NCBI GenBank assembly: GCA_028274465.1
Contig: CM051458.1
Location: forward strand, 50,767,253 to 50,831,252
Origin: Plantago ovata
Taxonomy: Eukaryota > Streptophyta > Magnoliopsida > Lamiales > Plantaginaceae
Reading direction: 5' to 3'
Length of the DNA: 64,000 nt
Part shown: piece after piece, positions 22,651 through 34,686 of the stretch
How positions within the stretch are numbered: the stretch's first letter is position 1
How the letters are laid out: the number at the start of each line of letters is the position of its first letter
Notes under the pieces: model-generated
Databases searched by the model: none
The model's input: only the letters and a program-made list of their open reading frames with translations
What the model was told of the DNA's origin: nothing
Made by a program: the position numbers and the translations under genes

Positions 22651-25174
22651 TGTAACACCCCGTTTTTCTAATTATTTATTTAATTATTTAATTATTATTT
22701 TATTATTTAATTATTTATTTTAGTTAATTAATTATCAGAGAAATTATTTATTCGGTACTTAATTAATTATTTTCGCGTAAGTTAGTTCGTTTCGTTTCGT
22801 TGTCGAGCTGGACTTTCTATCAGATCGGTTTAGCCTTTCGTTTGGCCCATTTCCGAGCCCAGTCAATTGGCCTGTTTGACCGGCCCATTATGGACTAACC
22901 CTAACCCTAGCCTGATACCTCTCCCATCAGCCGTTCATTCAAACCGAAAAGATGAAAGAAAGAAATAGAAAGAAAGAAAAGAAAAGAAGAGGAAGAAGAA
23001 AGAGAGGGAGAGAGAGATCACGGTTATTGCTGCTGCCTTCCATTCCGATCACCGCCATTATCATCATCATCACTGCATCCCGCCACCGCCGCCGTCGTCT
23101 CCGTTCCGCCAGGCCGCCGCGCTGCTGTTCGTTCGATTGCCGCGCACCGCCGTCCTCTGTTTCCGTTCACCGCCTGTTCACCCGATCCGATCGCCGCGAT
23201 CTCTGTCGCCGTGGTCCGCGCCGTTCCGCCGCTATCTGTTCTCTGTTGCCGTTCGATCGTTCTGATCGGTCCGCTCCGTTTGCCGCGCCGCCTGACTACG
23301 CCGCCGCTCGATAGATCTCCTTTGCCGCCGCCGTTCGGTCGATTCCGTCTGTCCGTTTGTCTCTAGCCGCGCCGCCGCTCCGATCTCGTCCGCCGCGGTT
23401 CTTTCTGTTTCGATCAATCGGTAAGAAATCTCGATTATTTCTGACCTTTCTGTTTCGATTTCGATTTTGGTTACGAATTCAATTTGAATCTCGGTTTTAA
23501 TTTTCCTTTCTTCTCGATTCACTCGTTTGCAGATTGTTCAACCCTTTCTTTCGATTCGAAGGTAAATATCGTTTCTCATACTGCTGCTCTTGATTCGAAA
23601 CGCGTTCTCGTATTCTGTTTTGATTTGTTGACTTGGACTATTTTACCCCTGATCGATCTGACCTTGTAATTTATTTCGAACCGAGAACCGGGACTTAGGT
23701 TGTTAGTGTGGTTACTGTTTGGCTGGACTTGTGCCTTGTTTGACCTCGTTTGTTGACCCTAGTTTGCTGTTGAGTATGAAAAGGATTGAATTGGACTCTG
23801 TTGATATTGTTTTGAACTTTGTGGACTGATTTGGAAAACATAAAAACCTAAAGGACCTTTTTGCAGTTTTACCGTTAACCGTAGTTGACTGATAGTAGGC
23901 TTTTATCGTAAACCTTTTTGCTTTGAGAAGACTGTTTAGTGTCTGGAAAACTGCTGGTTCGTTTGTACTGTCTGTTTTCGAAAGGGGTTTTTCTTGCAAT
24001 TTACCACTGAGGGTATTTTGGTAATTTCCAGAATCTGAAAATCGAAGAGTTTCTGAAAGTGTTTTAAACTTAGTTTCTGTTTTTGTAAGTTAGTATTGAC
24101 TTGACTTGCTAGCCTAGTTGGTTAGGTCCTTGCTTGACTAACTTAGAGGTCCCGAGTTCGAACCCCGACTTTACCATTTCTTTTTCAACCTTTTTCCTTC
24201 CGTCCGTCCGACTTCTAAATTGTGTTTAGTACTTTCTTGTTAGGTTCTCCGTTGTTCGTAAACCCGTAAAGCTCATTTCTCGTTGAAGGTCTTTTACTCG
24301 CAAGCTAAGGTGAGTGTTCACCCCTAAACCTATTACTTGCGAAAAACTGGAAGGCTATGTGAGTGTTTGTACCTATTACTATCTACTGTATATTGTATGC
24401 TTCCGCGTAAAAGTATAAGTCCTAAGTATGACTTTTGGATTTCTGTTTATTGCTACTCTGTTCTATACTGACCTTACTGCAGGAACACCTCTCGGTGTTG
24501 GTTAATTGTATCTGTTCTGTTTCTGTGTGACCAGTCGATTAGGTTATGGTTAGGTAGGCTTGGGTAGTAGGGGACTATCGGGTTTGCTTGATCGTGGCCT
24601 AGTCTATTCCCTTTTAGGCGCGAGGCAGAAGTCGCTGAGGTCTATTAGGGTCGTAGGATCTGTTTCCCTAAAGTACACGGGGGTTTCTTTTTCTGTCCGG
24701 AGTTATGCATCCTCTGGAGGGAGTTATAAGGGCATTCTGGGAGTAGGAGCAATAAGGTGGGCTGCACCAACGGTCTACAAAGTTTCTGTTCTGTTTGCTC
24801 ATTTTTCTGAAAAGGATTTTGTTTTTAAAATCGATTACTTTCTGTTTTAACTTAGAACCTCACTGAGATCCTTTATCTCACACTCTTTTGTCTTTCAAAT
24901 TCCTTCCTTCCAGATGCTGCTGAGGATGTGCGTGACTAGGATGCCACGACTGAGAGAAGGGTCTGGGGTGTCACGGGTTTCTTTTCAAAATAAGAAGATA
25001 CACTTTTATTGTCTTCATTCGTTGTCTATTCGAACTTGAGTTGTCATTGGATATTATTTATTATTGTTAGCGTCAAAGGTTATTTTGGCATTTATTGCCG
25101 ACCGTTGTTATTAAAGTATTTTTCGATTTTCCTTTTCAAGAAAATATTTTGTTTTCTAAACCGGTACCGTTACA
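22651..25174 (+). repeat. G 3' LTR (2524 bp)
   Basis: Same ends as the 5' LTR (TGTAACACC...CCGTTACA). The differences from the 5' LTR are scattered substitutions and small length changes in AT-rich and T-rich runs. The tRNA-like Pol III boxes recur at 24110-24121 and 24154-24166. It is followed directly by the target duplication TGTCT and the resumed copia gene. Confidence 0.93.
24110..24178 (+). promoter_or_regulatory. tRNA-like Pol III A and B boxes in G 3' LTR
   Basis: A box TAGCCTAGTTGG (24110-24121) and B box GAGTTCGAACCCC (24154-24166) are the same as in the 5' LTR, with the spacing preserved. Confidence 0.6.
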
Positions 25175-25179
25175 TGTCT

Positions 25180-25759
25180 TCTATCATAAGGCTTTGCTTC
25201 TGAGGTCCTTTTAGGATCCTCTTCGACCTACGGAGTTCGACTTGTTCTGGTGCTTTTCTTTTCTGGCTTCGTGTAACACGAACATTATCAGTGGGTACTG
25301 ATGCAGCTGGTCGCGCCCCGTGACCCTGTTCCCTTGCGGGAGGCTGCTCTTGTGCAACTTGTTGCACAGGTTGGTTGACAACGGGTTCTGTTGGTGTGGT
25401 TTCAACTGTTGATCTAATCACAGGACTCCCACTGACCATGATATGCCTAGCAAGTGTCATATCATTACCCTTGTCTGCTTCGAAAGCTCCCACTGAACTT
25501 GAGTCCAAATCAGAAGATTTAGAGAACTCATGTTCGCGCGTGTCAAAGTCTTGAATTTCTTCAAGTTCTATCATGTCATCTAACATCTCTTCTTCGAGGT
25601 ATTCTGTTTCTAAAAACTTGACGTTTCTAGATACTATCACCTTGTGATCTTCAGCATGATAGAATTCATAGCCTCTCGTCTGACGAGGATAGCCTATGAA
25701 ATATACTTTGACACCCTTGGCATCTAACTTATCAGTGAGCATCACTTTGACTATCGCAG
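25180..25759 (-). pseudogene. C2 pol, second part (integrase-RT linker region), fossil
   Basis: This continues the C2 copia gene beyond element G. The minus-strand frame matches C1 10168-10750 and C3 27860-28440, with the acidic and Pro/Gln-rich linker that precedes the reverse transcriptase. It is followed by a partial LTR instead of the integrase region. Confidence 0.82.
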
Positions 25760-26270
25760 TACTCTCCTGTGCTACACTTGGGAGATGAATCCTTCACAGA
25801 ATCACTTATCATCCCCATTTGTATGTAGCCATAATCCTGGATCGTGTCTTAGGTCAACTGCTTATTCAGAGCTGACATCGACGGGTCCACCAAGGATATG
25901 GGGCAACAAATGTGATGATAAAGTCCTGTAAGTACAAAGGACGACTGGCATCACTTCGACAACTTACCGGTTCCCATAGACACTTCGGTGTAGAGTATAC
26001 ATCGATGGGAGTGTCCGGTGGGTACTTCCATTGTTCGATAATCCTTCTTCGAACAACTATGCGCAGTTATGGGAACGTTTCTCGATTGTCCAACAATCCG
26101 TTCCGTGGCCGTGGGATCGGCTCACACTTGCTCCAACAAGTATAACCTCCACGCATACTAGTCTCGTCTGGTTCATTCAGACCCCTACATCCGAGATGAA
26201 CCTCGACTAGGGAGAGTTTGGGATAGATGATAACTCACATAGCTCCCACTATCTGTGTGATCGGTCATCT
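25757..26270 (-). repeat. Partial copia LTR between the two copia bodies
   Basis: About 510 bp matching the middle of the copia LTRs (equivalent to 12126-12651 in the C2 LTR), in the same orientation. It separates the first and second copia bodies and is the reason for reading C2/C3 as a tandem unit. Confidence 0.82.
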
Positions 26271-28440
26271 AATACCCAGATTACCATAATGTCTTAAGTG
26301 GACTTCCACTGATAAGACCTTGGTGAAAGGATCTGCCACATTGTCTGTGGTAGAGACACGTTCTATACTAACTTCTCCTCTATCTATAATCTCACGTATA
26401 ACGTGATATTTTCTAAGTACATGTTTGTTCTTGTTTGTAGATCTAGGCTCCTTAGCTTGAGTGACGGTGCCCGTATTGTCCCAATAAATCGTTATTGGAC
26501 TAGGAGCAGGAACAATCCTCAATTCCTTCAAGAACTCTGAAATCCAGACAGCTTCTTACGAAGCTTCTGATCCAACAATGTACTCGGCTTCTGTGGATGA
26601 GTCAGCAATCGTGGCTTTCTTAGAACTCTTCCAACAGATAGCTCCTCCGTTGAATTTGAATACGTATCCTGTCTGTGACTCAAAGTCATCAGGATCTGAT
26701 TCAAATCCAGCGACGACATAACCAGACATCTTTAATTCTGGTTCTCCACCAAACACCAAGAACATCTCTTTAGTCCGTCAAAGGTACTTAAGAATGTTCT
26801 TTACAGCAGTCCAGTGAGGTACTCCTGGATTCTGTTGGTGTCGACAAGTGACACTAAGCGCATATGCCACATCGGGCCTGGTGCAACTCATTGCATACAT
26901 TATAGACCCTACTGCCGAAGCATAGGGCACACGACTCATTGCTTTTCTTTCTTCATCAGTTTTATGACCATCCTTAACTTATAAGACAATCCCATGCCTA
27001 GCTGGGAGAAAGCCTCTCTTTGAGTCGTCCATCTTATAACGCTTCAGTATTTTGTCGATGTAGGTGGACTGTGTCATTCCTAACATCCTCTTGGATCTAT
27101 CTCTAAAGATCTTGATCCCTAGGATGTAGTTCGCTTCACCCAAGTCCTTCATCGAGAAGGTACTTGATAACCAAACTTTAGTCTCTTCTAGCATAGATAC
27201 ATTGTTTCCCATGATCAAAATGTCATCAACATAAATGATCATGAAAACGACTCCCTTGTCGCTGTGCCTAGCATAGACACAGGGATCTTCCTTGCTTCTG
27301 ATGAAGTCAAACGATTTGACAGCTTCATCAAAGCGGATATTCCAGATCCTTGAAGCTTGCTTTAGCCCATAGATGGATCTTTGTAATTTGCATACAGCAG
27401 TTGGCCTGGTTTTACCAATAAAACCTTCCGGCTGTACCATATAGACCTCTTCCTCAAGGTTGCCATTGAGGAAGACAGTCTTTACATCCATCTGTAAGAT
27501 CTCATAATCATAGTAGGCAGCTATCGCAAGTAGAATTCGAATGGACTTCAATTTTGCTACCGATGAAAAGGTTTCATCGTAATCGATGCCATACCTTTGC
27601 GTGTAGCATTTCGCCACAAGCCTAGCTTTGTGCGTTTGTACCTTGCCATCGGCATCTGTCTTTCGTTTAAAGACCCATTTGCACCCAATAGGTCTAACCC
27701 CTTGGGGCAAGTCTACCAAGTTCCAAACTTGGTTCTGGTACATTGAATCCATTTCTAATTCCATGGCCTCTTGCCATTTGTCTGAGTCAATATCAATTAT
27801 TGCCTCTTTGTAGGTCTCGGGATCTTCCCGATACGATAGGCCAACATCAAGTTCACTGATGTCTTCTATCATAAGGCTTTGCTTCTGAGGTCCTTTTAGG
27901 ATCCTCTTCGACCTACGGAGCTCGACTTGTTCTGGTGCTTTTCTTTTCTGGCTTCGTGGAACACGAACATTATCAGTGGGTACTGATGCAGCTGGTCGCG
28001 GGGCGCGACTCTGTTCCCTTGCGGGAGGCTGCTCTTGTGCAACTTGTTGCACAGGTTGGTTGACAACGGGTTCTATTGGTGTGGTTTCAACTGTTGATCT
28101 AATCACAGGACTCCCACTGACTATGACATTCCTAGCAAGTGTCATATCATCACCCTTGTCTGCTTCGAAAGCTCCCACTAAACTCGAGTCCAAATCAGAA
28201 GATTTAGAGATCTCATGTTCGCGCGTGTCAAAGTCTTGAATTTCTTCAAGTTCTATCATGTCATCTAACCTCTCTTCTTCGAGGTATTCAACTTCTAAAA
28301 ACATGACGTTTCTAGATACGATCACCTTGTGATCTTCAGCATGATAGAATTCATAGCCTCTCGTCTGACGAGGATAGCCTATGAAATATACTTTGACACC
28401 CTTGGCATCTAACTTATCAGTGAGCATCAGTTTGACTATC
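26271..28440 (-). pseudogene. C3 reverse transcriptase and RNase H, fossil
   Basis: This is the longest copia pol stretch in the window. It has RNase H signatures in 26290-26765 and reverse transcriptase in about 26979-27830 (W-K-W-V-F-K-R-K, YVDD box, L-N-G-N-L-E-E-E-V-Y). The acidic linker at about 27830-28427 contains E-E-I-Q-D-F-D-T-R and a Pro/Gln-rich part. It continues upstream into integrase and gag. A few breaks. Confidence 0.88.
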
Positions 28441-30467
28441 GCAGGACAGCCCCAAGGTCAAAGATAGCCCAGTGAGGGCTTCCTTCCCTTCCATAACTCA
28501 TAAGGAGTTTTCTCCACTGATTTAGATGGTACACGGTTCAGAATGTAGATTGCAGTTTGTAGTGCATATCCCCACAGATATTTTGGAAGAGTCGAGAATC
28601 CAATCATTGATCTTACCATGTCTAACAGGGTTCGATTCCTCCTCTCAGACACACCATTTAACAGTGGTGTTCCAAGAGGAGTCCATTGCGATTGAATTCC
28701 ATTTTCCTTCAAGTAGTCGATAAATTCTTCACTAAGGTATTCACCTCCTCGATCTGATCGAAGAGTGACTATCCTTAGGTTCAATTCATTCTCGACCTCA
28801 TTCCTAAACTCCTTGAATTTCCCAAAGGTCTCGGATTTATTCTTCATAAGATAAATATATCCATACCTTGAGAAATCGTCAGTAAAGGTAACGAAGTAAG
28901 GATAACCCCCACGCGCATGGACTTTAAAAGGTCCACATACATCGGTATGTATGAGCTCTAAGCAGCGAGTGGCACGAACACCTTGTCCAACAAAAGGTTT
29001 GTTCGTCATCTTACCCTTAACACATGATTCACATGTTCCATATGATTCAAAATCAAATGGTTCTAAGTAGTCCAACTTCCTTAGTCTTTGAATCCGTGTT
29101 TCATTGATATGGCCTAGCCGACAATGCCATAGATAAGATGGATTATTCTTCCTACTTGAAGACGGTTGTTTGTTATGTATTTGAAATAAAGGTAGACTAC
29201 TTTGCAAAATATATAAACCATTCACCAAGCGAGCTTTTCCATAATACTGATCATTTAATGAAAAATAACAAGTATTATTCGCAAATCGAAAGGAAAACCC
29301 CATATTGTCTAACAATGGAATGGAAATAATATTTCTGACAATGGATGGAACAAAATAAACATTATCAAGTTCTAAACATTGTCCCGAAGGTAAATCTATC
29401 TTGCTGCGTCCAACGCGTTTGGCTTCAACTGGATTGCCGTTCCCAACATGCAAGTCGATTTCACCTTGCTTGACTAGCCTGTGATCAATTAGCCCCTGCA
29501 CATTATTACAAATGTGTGAGCCAAAGGTTGTATCTAATAACCAACCATTGGAGTCAAAAGTAGTCATGTTCATTTCAATAACAAACATACCTGAGCCAGA
29601 AGCCGGTGGCTTCTTAGCTTGATCTGCCCTAAGCTTAGGGCAATCTTTCTTCCAATGTCCTTTCTGCTTACAGAAAAGACATTCATATGTGCGTAACGTT
29701 CCGCTTCTCTTGAACTTCCTTTTCTGGTTCGGACGCTTAGGCTTATCACTCCAAGTGTTAGCCTTGGCTCCCGACTTTCCCTTACCCTTAGCACCTTTGT
29801 TTCTCGGGTTTGGGTTAGACGGTTGCCCAAAAAGCATGATCGACTTTTCCTTCTTAGGAAGAGTTTGATCATATGTCTTCAGAAGATTATGAAGTTCAGG
29901 CAGTGTTACGTCCTTCGCATTCATCGTGTAATTAATGATGAACTGCGAATACGAACTCGGCAATGATTGAAGGACAAAGATCACCATGATCTTGTTCTCT
30001 AGCTTAATGCCTGCATCGGCAAGCTTTTCAAAGAGACCAATCATTTTGAGAACATGCTCAGACATGTTCCCTCCTTCACTGAGCTTGCATCTGTGTATCT
30101 CTTTGATCAAATCAAATTCAACACTTCTAGTTGTCGTCTTAAAGAGCGACTCAAGATGCTTCTGCATCTCATACGGCAACATGCTTTCATGTTGCCTCTG
30201 CAGCTCATTGCTCATTGCCGCCAGCATAATACACTGCGCGGATCTAGCATCCTCAAGATGCTTATCAGACTTTGCCTTGTTGGCTTGATTCCAAGCAGCA
30301 ACCTGATCGGCAGTCTGATTTTCGGGGCACACGGGAATGACCTCGTCCAAGACGTACTCAATCTTTTCGTACCTCAGCACCAAACGTATATTCCTGATCC
30401 AATCTAGGAAGTTTGGTCCGGTCAAAATTTGCTTCTCTAAGACAGCACGGAGCGAGATACTCGCCAT
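28441..30467 (-). pseudogene. C3 gag, protease and integrase, fossil
   Basis: A long minus-strand frame whose gag start is M-A-S-I-S-L-R-A at 30467. In order it encodes the copia gag domain (L-T-G-P-N-F-L-D-W near the start, then UBN2-like helices); a basic linker; one CCHC knuckle [14 protein letters not shown] near 29680; and the protease region near 29520. The integrase follows with its HHCC zinc motif (H-C-R-L-G-H, C-E-S-C) and D-D-E core (T-D-V-C-G-P, S-D-R-G-G-E-Y, N-G-V-S-E-R-R). Integrase before reverse transcriptase is diagnostic of Ty1/copia. The long-LTR copia lineages (Angela/Tork group) are possible; not certain. Best preserved coding stretch of the copia units; still part of a broken element. 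Confidence 0.88.
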
Positions 30468-31034
30468 TTCTAATATCCTAAGGAGAAATAATATAGAACG
30501 AAAATAATAAATCAACTATTGAAATATTATTTCTAAATACACAGTCAACATAACTAAACAACAAGGTCCTTTAGCTGTTTAGCTCCCACTATTTTCACAT
30601 ATGCTTGCCCCCACAACAAACATACGGGTAATGTCCAACAAGTTACCGTAGTGGCCAAGATCCAAATCCATACTATGCTATACTCCAACGGGGGCTGGTC
30701 GCATAGCATAATATGACCGATAGGACTATCCAATTGCGTCATGCAACTCTTGGTTGTTAAATCTAATTTAACCCGATGCCCTACATACTGTACCTATCGA
30801 GGTCGCTAGATACAATATGCTGTAAGTCATAACCATAGGCTTACTCTAATCCGACGATCACTGCGAGTCTGTAAGACGAGGTCGCCAATACAAGGAAACG
30901 CAATGAAAGTTCAGAATTAAAGCACCCTATGGAAAGCATCTCAGAAATACTTACATATATATATTTTTGTTCTTATATTGGTTGGGGCTTGTCGCTTGAG
31001 GGTTGTTATCAGTCATCTACAAACAAATAAGGGC

Positions 31035-31179
31035 GCCGCCTACCCATCATGCATGAACGGTCTACACGTAATGGATGCCGCCTATCCATTCTAGTTCTAA
31101 ACGCGGTCAAGCACATAATGGGTGCCGCCTACCCATACACAAATATGCGCTCCGACATATAAGAGGACGCCGCCTACCC
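31035..31179. repeat. Four-copy GCCGCCTACCC repeat in copia leader
   Basis: GCCGCCTACCC or a one-base variant occurs at 31035, 31077, 31124 and 31169, spaced 42-47 bp, each after a short GG-containing word. It is a decayed tandem repeat of about 45 bp. Confidence 0.75.
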
Positions 31180-31667
31180 TCGCATGCATAGCGGTCGAAC
31201 GAAAAGTAAAATACTTGGTATTTAAACATGCATTGTCAAACAATAGCATATCGAGCATATGAAACAAGTAGTAGCCTATGTGGATGACAAATGACTTCAT
31301 AATTTCATTATGAAAATTATAATCCTATACTTATAATTTCTATGAAATAATTGAAAATTTGGACTAGATTGAAAAATCGAAAATTCTATTGACCAAGTAG
31401 CAATTTTCGAAAACTCGAAGGACTTAATTGTAATTTTTGAAACCTTGGAGGTGTTAAATCTAAAATTCAAAAGTAGAAGGACTAATTTGCAATAAACAAT
31501 AAATTGAAAAATTAAAAAAAAGCCATTTAACTTTATACTAATTAAATTTAACCCCTCTACTTAAGAAGAATTACAATTAAATCATATTTATATTCCAAAT
31601 ATAAAATTCAATCCTCAAAACTTCAAGAATCGATTTTGGGTCCGACCCGAAAATATATATATTTATT

Positions 31668-31893
31668 AAAACATGGGACGGGACCGTCCCCACGGTGCCT
31701 GCGGCCCCGGGAGCCCGGCGCCCGCGGCACGCAGGCACGGGCGCCCCAGGCGCACGGGCGCCTACTTCCGCAGGCCCGGGTGCCTGCGTCCCACACGCAA
31801 TCGGGTGCCCGCGGCACGCGGGCGCCTAGCGCCCTGCCGCGGGCACGGCGCCTGCGGCACGCAGGCGCCCCGGCCGCAGCCTGCGGTCAAATA
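31668..31893. repeat. GC island with GGGCGCC/GCAGGCGC words in copia leader
   Basis: About 220 bp, mostly G and C, with many self-complementary words (GGGCGCC, CCTGCGG, GGCACGCAGGC) inside leader DNA that is otherwise AT-rich. A short end of the same kind of block is also seen at about 32417-32432 in the C1 leader remnant. Confidence 0.8.
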
Positions 31894-32053
31894 AATATAT
31901 ATTTTATTTTATTATTTGTTTTTGAAAAATATAAATTCTAAATTTATATAAAAACAAAACTTTTGAAAATCGAATTAATCATAGAATCAATTGCATCCAT
32001 ATATCTACAAAATCATACAATATATATACGTATATAAGTAATCAATTAACCTG

Positions 32054-32065
32054 GCTCTGATACCA
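32054..32065 (-). promoter_or_regulatory. C3 primer-binding site
   Basis: GCTCTGATACCA on the plus strand is the complement of TGGTATCAGAGC, the initiator Met-tRNA site, one base from the LTR end at 32067. Confidence 0.9.
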
Positions 32066-32066
32066 C

Positions 32067-32416
32067 TGTAAGAAATTATGGTCAGAGTTACCCCTAGGGT
32101 ACGCAGCGGAATTTCAAAATTTTTCTTAACATACAGGTTAATTGATTATGTACATGTCGTATATATATAAACACGTCAATTAGAAGACTAACCTTACTTC
32201 CAAAGCAGCTTCCAAGTCTTCGTAATAATCCGGTGTATCTTCTCCTTCGTCGAAGTCGAAGATATCTGTAATACTCTGATTATCTGCAAGACAATAAGAG
32301 TTAGTTTCCAGCTCCTAGAACCTCAACCTTGGTATCCACGGATGAACAGCCTATCGGAAGAATGCTAGGATATTCTTTGTGTGACCAAGAAGACGGGGCG
32401 GCAATTCCTCCAGTAA
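32067..32416 (-). repeat. C3 5' LTR, partial
   Basis: This starts TGTAAGAAATTATGG like the C2 LTR at 10787 and matches its first 350 bp. It then gives way to C1 leader sequence. The shared start variant marks it as the partner of the C2 LTR. Confidence 0.82.
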
Positions 32417-32601
32417 TGCAGGCGCGGCCGGTCGATTATATATATTTTTATTTTGAAAATTTATAAATTCTAAATTTATATAAAAAAACAAAACTTTTGA
32501 AAATCGAATTAATCATAGAAGCAATTGCATCCACATAAACAACAAAAGCATACAACATATATACGTATATACGTAATCAATTAACCTCGCTCCGATATCA
32601 C
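32417..32601 (-). other. C1 leader remnant and primer-site position
   Basis: AT-rich leader homologous to 31880-32053. It ends with GCTCCGATATCA (32589-32600), a decayed form of the initiator Met-tRNA site, next to the C1 LTR. Confidence 0.78.
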
Positions 32602-34686
32602 TGTAAGAAAATACGGTCAGAGTTACCCCTAGGATACGCAGCGGAATTTCAAAAATTTTCTTAACATACAGGTTAATTGATTATGTATATGTCGTATATA
32701 TTTAAACACGTCAATTAGAAGACTAACCTTACTTCCAAAGCAAGCACAGCTTCCAAGTCTTCGTAATAATCCGGCGTATCTTCTCCTTCGTCGAAGTCGA
32801 AGATATCTGCAATACTCTGATTATCTGCAAGACAATAAGAGTTAGTTTCCAGCTCCTAGAACCTCAACCTTGGTATCCACGGATGAACAGCCTATCGGAA
32901 GAATGCTAGGATATTCTTTGTGTGACCAAGAAGATGGGGCGACGGTTTTCCTCCGGTAAGAGGGGTGGCGCGCGTGGCTTATAGAGGAGAGGGGAGAGCT
33001 TTTATTTTCTCTAAGAAATCTGGGTATTCAACTGTGTGAATGTCTATGTCAAAAGCTCTCTAATAATCTACTATATATAGTAGTCAATAGAAGCCTAAAG
33101 CATAAGCAATTAGACTTCGTAAAGAAATAAGAATCTAATTCTTATCGCACTAGGAAACCAATTTCAAGTCTAGATTCATTCCCAATCAAATTAAAACTCA
33201 ATCAGGAAAATCTAACTTATCCCTTGGACTTCTAATAGAGGAAGGAGTCGAACTCCTTCCCCTATACCATCTGCGCGCGCGCACGCTCTCCCAGGGGTAA
33301 TAGGTGGGTCCCGATTTTGGGACCCACTTATAGTTCTAAGGCAATTCAAACTCCAAGTAGATTTTTTCCATGTGCATATATTAATTCTAAATTAACATAT
33401 CCTTTCAAATCAAACCTCTATTATATTTCTAAAATATAATCTTTAATTGTATTTACATAAAATAAAATTAATTAGCCAATTCAATTAATAATTCCAAATC
33501 ATTAATTGAGCCACTAAATATTATAATTAATTCCAAATCAATTATAATTCATTAATCACAATTAATTCCAAATCAATTGCGATTCCATCTTCAAGGATAT
33601 TTTGATAAGCTGAATCACCACATAGTGTGACCCATAGGGCCTCATTGTATTAAGCAAGTCCTAGACTAGGCAAAATGGAATTCCTAGACGGTTCCATTTG
33701 CAATATTAATACATGAGGACGTTTGAGAGGTTTCTCAAAGCAAACCCTTTCGTTGCGAAGTCTGTTGCGCTCAACGCGGCGATGGTAACGTCCCTTCATC
33801 TGACTGACTCGAATGCATCTAGGATCGATGATATGTCTATCCCAATAATACATCCACGGGCGTCTCTGGGAGTTGCTTGGTTACGAAGATATACTTATGA
33901 CTATCATAATATATCGATGCACTGGCCAGTGACTTTACCAACACAACTATGAAGACTATCAGCAGTCCTCTCCTGTGCTACACTTGAGAGATGAATCCTT
34001 CACAGAAACACTTATCATCCCCATTTGTATGTAGCCATAATCCTGGATCGTGTCTTAGGTCAACTGCTTATTCAGAGATGACATCGACGGGTCCACCAAG
34101 GATATGGGGCAACAAATGTGATGATAAAGTCCTGTAAGTCCAAAGGACGACTGACATCACTTCGACAACTTACCGGTTCCCATAGACACTTCGGTGTAGA
34201 TTATACATCGATGGGAGTGTCCGGTGGGTACTTCCATTGTTCGGTAATCCTCCATCGAACAACTATGTGCAGTTATGAGAACGTTTCTTGATTGTCCAAC
34301 AATCCGTTCCGTGGCCGTGGGATCGGCTCACACTTGCTCCAACAAGTATAACCTCCACGCATACTAGTCTCAGCTGGTTCATTCAGACCCCCACATCCGA
34401 GATGAACCTTGACTAGGGAGAGTTTTGGATAGATGATAACTCACATAGCTTCCACTATCTGTGTGATCGGTCATCTATCCGAGGGGACATGTTTAATATC
34501 AATACAGACAGAAATAGAGATATGACATGCTGCATGCCTGGTGCAATATAAATATGAAAGCGATACTCAATAGTCAAACAACAAACATATATTATATTAC
34601 GTTGACCTGTGTAATAGTACATATATGCCCTCTATAAGGGTCGCATGCCCTTAATAAGGACTGTCTCTAGGACATATACACTATCA
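32602..34686 (-). repeat. C1 5' LTR
   Basis: This is 2085 bp with the same start variant as 6485-8535 and the same CACTATCA end, followed by the target duplication AGTCT. It carries the (CG)n run near 33272 and the 9-bp-stem hairpin (arms 33304-33312 and 33319-33327). It differs from the 6485 copy by scattered substitutions and one short AT-rich direct-repeat unit. Confidence 0.88.

Larger units (their letters stand above)
14478..25174 (+). mobile_element. G: chromodomain-type Ty3/gypsy element (Tekay/Del-like)
   Basis: About 10.7 kb with long LTRs (14478-17026 and 22651-25174), an initiator-Met-type primer-binding site (17029-17040), gag, protease, reverse transcriptase, RNase H, integrase, a C-terminal chromodomain-like stretch and a polypurine tract. 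It is flanked by the 5-bp target duplication TGTCT (14473-14477, 25175-25179) and sits inside the copia gene of C2. Domain order (integrase last, then chromodomain), two zinc knuckles and long LTRs fit the Tekay/Del branch. By eye the LTRs differ by about 2-4 percent, suggesting about one million years as inference. Looks structurally whole; pol is broken in about five places. Confidence 0.9.
30468..32053 (-). other. C3 5' leader, non-coding
   Basis: About 1.6 kb between gag and the primer-binding site. No gene is seen. It contains a four-copy short repeat (31035-31179), an AT-rich stretch (31300-31660) and a sharply bounded GC island (31668-31893). Open frames in the GC island on both strands (Arg/Pro/Ala-rich) are composition artefacts. 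Confidence 0.78.
10787..32416 (-). mobile_element. C2/C3: inner copia unit in tandem layout
   Basis: Inserted in C1 pol, same family and strand. The order along the window is LTR (10787-12852), first body (12853-14477, continued at 25180 after element G), partial LTR (about 25757-26270), second body (26271-32053), primer-binding site, and a partial LTR (32067 to about 32416). This is the LTR-body-LTR-body-LTR layout expected from recombination between related copies, or from two close insertions. The outer LTRs share the TGTAAGAAATTATGG start variant, which separates them from C1. Incomplete and broken in several places. Confidence 0.72.
6485..34686 (-). mobile_element. C1: Ty1/copia element with long (about 2.05 kb) LTRs, outer copy
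   Basis: Minus-strand copia element bounded by LTRs 6485-8535 and 32602-34686 and flanked by the 5-bp target duplication AGTCT (6480-6484, 34687-34691). Its own body is visible at 8536-10786 (RNase H and reverse transcriptase) and about 32417-32601 (leader). The interior is occupied by a second copia unit that itself contains gypsy element G. By eye the two LTRs differ by a few percent. At a commonly used plant LTR rate this suggests an insertion of the order of one million years, as inference. Broken; coding capacity incomplete. Confidence 0.85.

Noticed and set aside
31623-31941. Frames in the copia leader GC island
   Set aside because: Composition-driven; overlapping on both strands, no start context, and no homology to the gag that follows.
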